A stretch of DNA of 64,000 nucleotides from an uncultured Clostridia bacterium (GTDB lineage Bacteria > Bacillota > Clostridia > TANB77 > CAG-465): assembly GCA_944388585.1 (NCBI GenBank), contig CALXJI010000003.1:161644-225643 (forward strand), in the 5' to 3' direction. A program made the translations under genes and the position numbers. Numbering within the stretch: the first letter of the stretch is position 1; each line of letters opens with the position of its first letter. The notes beneath the pieces are model-generated. The model was not told the DNA's origin and did no database searches. It was given only the letters and a program-made list of their open reading frames with translations. Positions 62,217 to 64,000 of the stretch are shown here, in pieces.

Positions 62217-63593
62217 GTGCTAAAAGTAAGAGATATTTTAAAAGCTACAAATGGAAAATTAATAAATGGAAAAGATGAGATAACAATAACTAGTTATAAG
62301 ATAGATAGTAGAGAAGTAAATAGTGGTGATTTTTTTATTCCTTTGCCTGGTGAAAGAACAGATGGACATAAATATTTAGATATGGTAATAGATAATGGCT
62401 GTATTGGTTTCTTTGTTTCTAAAGAAAAAATAGACAATTTAGATATAAAATGTTTTTTAAAAAGAAATAAAGATTTAATTATTATTGAAGTTGAAGATAC
62501 ATTAAAAGCTTTACATATGATAGGAGAATATAATAGGAATATTCACATAGATATACCAATTGTTGCTGTAACAGGTAGTGTTGGAAAAACTAGTACAAGA
62601 GAAATAATATCATCTGTATTATATCAAGAAAAAAAAGTAATAACTACTGAAAAAAATATGAATAGTAACATTGGATTATCACTTATGACATTAAAACTTA
62701 AAGATCAAGATGTTGGTATTTTTGAAGCAGGTATTGATTTTGTTGGAGAAATGGACATTTTAACAAATATACTAAAACCAGAAGTTGCAGTTATTACTAA
62801 CATAGGTACATCTCACATTGGTAAATTTGGAAGCAGAGATATAATTTATCAAGAAAAGACTAAAATAGCAAATGGATTAATAAATAAAAAAATATTATTA
62901 TTAAATAAAGATGATAGTTATTTAAGGGAATATAAAAATAGAGAAGTAAATATTCAATATTTTAGTATAGACGATGCTAAAAATATAAAAATAAATAATG
63001 ATTATATTGAATTTGATACATATATATATAATAAATTAGAGCATTTGAAAATAAATGATATTGGAGAGCATAATGTATTAAATTCATTAATAGCTATAAA
63101 GATAGGGCAAATTTATAATATTTCTTCAGAAGATATAATAAAGGGAATAGATAGATATAGAAATTTTTCAAGAAGAATGGAAAAAATAAAGATTAAAGAT
63201 TTCACAATAATTGATGACACTTATAACGCAAGTCCAAGTTCAACTGAATCAGGATTAAAGACTCTAAGTGAATTAAATTATAAAAGAAAGATAGCAGTAC
63301 TAGCTGATATATTAGAATTGGGAGACTATTCAAAAGAAATACATCAAGATTTAGGAGAATGCTTTAAAGATTTAAATATTGATATATTAATTGCATATGG
63401 TGATGCAATGAAATATTTAGTTGATAATGCTAAGAAATATATTTCAAATGTTTTTTATTTTAAAAACGAAAATGAAGTAATAGAAAAAATAGAAAGCATA
63501 ATACAAAAAGATGATATAATTTATTTCAAAGGATCAAATGCAATGAATGTAAATAAAATAATAGAACATTTAAAAGAAGACTTCATGAATTAA
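62217..63593 (+). CDS. murF: UDP-N-acetylmuramoyl-tripeptide--D-alanyl-D-alanine ligase
   Basis: 458 residues, GTG start with AGGTGAT upstream. Mur ligase marks: DSREVNSGDFFIPLPGERTD HGH-like region (N-terminal UDP-MurNAc domain), ATP loop VAVTGSVGKTSTREIISSVL, EAGIDFVGEMD, ITNIGTSHIGKFGSRD and DDTYNASPSS. Completes the peptidoglycan pentapeptide precursor. Stands apart from other mur genes, near ymxH. Confidence 0.95.
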   Translation: MLKVRDILKATNGKLINGKDEITITSYKIDSREVNSGDFFIPLPGERTDGHKYLDMVIDNGCIGFFVSKEKIDNLDIKCFLKRNKDLIIIEVEDTLKALHMIGEYNRNIHIDIPIVAVTGSVGKTSTREIISSVLYQEKKVITTEKNMNSNIGLSLMTLKLKDQDVGIFEAGIDFVGEMDILTNILKPEVAVITNIGTSHIGKFGSRDIIYQEKTKIANGLINKKILLLNKDDSYLREYKNREVNIQYFSIDDAKNIKINNDYIEFDTYIYNKLEHLKINDIGEHNVLNSLIAIKIGQIYNISSEDIIKGIDRYRNFSRRMEKIKIKDFTIIDDTYNASPSSTESGLKTLSELNYKRKIAVLADILELGDYSKEIHQDLGECFKDLNIDILIAYGDAMKYLVDNAKKYISNVFYFKNENEVIEKIESIIQKDDIIYFKGSNAMNVNKIIEHLKEDFMN

Positions 63594-63608
63594 ATGAAGT
63601 CTTCTTTC
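63576..63608 (+). terminator. Hairpin embedding the murF stop codon
   Basis: GAAGACTTCAT pairs with ATGAAGTCTTC around the stop codon, then TTTCATATAATG. Confidence 0.6.
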
Positions 63609-63629
63609 ATATAATGTATTGGTGATAAT

Positions 63630-63860
63630 ATGTCAAGAGGAATTGATTTTAAACAGAAAGAAGTAATTAATATAAATGATGGAAAAATATTAGGATTTGT
63701 TATTGATGTGCAAGCAGATTTTGAAAAAGGAGAAATACATTCAATAGTTGTAGCAAAAACTGGTAAAATATTTAATAGTATAAATAGTAAAAATAATGTA
63801 ACTATACCTTGGAATAGTATAAAAAAGATAGGTGAAGATGTTATTTTAGTTGAAGTTTAA
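63630..63860 (+). CDS. ymxH: YlmC/YmxH family PRC-barrel protein
   Basis: 76 residues. SRGIDFKQKEVININDGKIL, GFVIDVQADFEKGEIHSIVV and IPWNSIKKIGEDVILVEV are the YlmC/YmxH pattern, a PRC-barrel family conserved in spore formers. Precise role not established. RBS GGTGAT. Confidence 0.88.
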   Translation: MSRGIDFKQKEVININDGKILGFVIDVQADFEKGEIHSIVVAKTGKIFNSINSKNNVTIPWNSIKKIGEDVILVEV

Positions 63861-63909
63861 TTAACTATAAAAATAATTAAAAAAAGTTAAAAAAAATTCA
63901 AAAAAAGTG

Positions 63910-63938
63910 TTGACAAAGAAGATAAAAAGTAGTATCAT
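63910..63938 (+). promoter_or_regulatory. Strong promoter at window end, probably of a stable RNA operon
   Basis: TTGACA (63910-63915), 17-base spacer, TATCAT (63933-63938), preceded by an A/T-rich UP-like stretch (63870-63907). The transcript would start near GACGTCGCAAGGAGAC and has no open frame in the last 60 bases. The layout looks like an rRNA promoter. Confidence 0.55.
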
Positions 63939-64000
63939 AATAGACGTCGCAAGGAGACAGTTAAACATAAAAAAATAATGTAAAAAAACTTTTTATTTTT

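Overview
The window is a very AT-rich stretch (GC by eye roughly in the 20s percent) from a spore-forming, low-GC Bacillota chromosome, most likely an uncultured gut-type Clostridia. The order rpmH-rnpA-yidD-yidC-jag-mnmE-mnmG-rsmG-parA-parB on one side and dnaA-dnaN-recF-gyrB on the other identifies the replication origin, at about 37.8-39.2 kb. SpoIIGA, SigE, SigG, SpoIVFA/SpoIVFB and a YlmC/YmxH protein show endospore formation. Species cannot be named from the sequence alone.

Layout. 1-11.8 kb (minus strand): one long surface-polysaccharide operon read leftwards from a consensus promoter at 11.87-11.90 kb. It runs VanZ-like protein, priming sugar transferase, two GT4 glycosyltransferases, radical SAM/SPASM protein, polysaccharide pyruvyl transferase, F420-hydrogenase-beta-like Fe-S protein, hexapeptide acetyltransferase, Wzy-like polymerase, CDP-glycerol glycerophosphotransferase, GT2 and a Wzx flippase cut by the window edge. 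12-16.8 kb: an 86-residue orphan gene of distinctly higher GC, a small alarmone synthetase, and a plus-strand group of DUF3800 protein, LysR regulator, P-loop NTPase fused to a CRISPR Csx3-like domain, and a membrane-anchored GerMN-like protein. 16.8-23.9 kb: LCP ligase, a second VanZ protein, several unrecognised small genes each with its own promoter, a CaCA exchanger, DUF1292 protein and IspG. 24-28.2 kb: an MgtA-type P-ATPase, TspO and two tRNA-Ser genes. 28.2-37.8 kb: the parBA-rsmG-mnmG-mnmE-jag-yidC-yidD-rnpA-rpmH cluster. 37.8-39.2 kb: oriC with 16 perfect DnaA boxes and an unwinding element. 39.2-45 kb: dnaA, dnaN, recF, gyrB. 45-47.5 kb: decayed coding remnants, then the infC-rpmI-rplT-efp operon behind an attenuator-type leader. 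47.6-63.9 kb: miaB, spoIVFAB, ftsA, ftsZ, spoIIGA-sigE, a putative zincin, cysS with a Cys-codon leader peptide, a TPR protein, sigG, a PC4/YdbC protein, an amidase, murF and ymxH, ending at a strong promoter whose product lies outside the window.

How it fits together. The left part builds and ligates a cell-surface polymer: priming on undecaprenyl phosphate, glycosylation, pyruvyl, acetyl and glycerophosphate decoration, polymerisation, flipping, and probably LCP-mediated attachment. The centre is the replication and segregation core. The right part couples translation genes to the division genes ftsAZ and the mother-cell and forespore sigma factors.

Most noteworthy: (1) a stand-alone P-loop NTPase-Csx3-like fusion whose C-terminal Csx3 unit lacks the catalytic residues I recall for the ring nuclease, with a membrane partner and no CRISPR locus in the window; (2) a complete leader-peptide attenuator (three consecutive Cys codons plus four alternative RNA helices) in front of cysS; (3) an apparent AUA start codon on infC; (4) a textbook DnaA-box, GC-cluster, DnaA-trio unwinding element beside a 16-nt alternating C/G tract. 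All functional assignments are by reading motifs and gene order; no database search was run.
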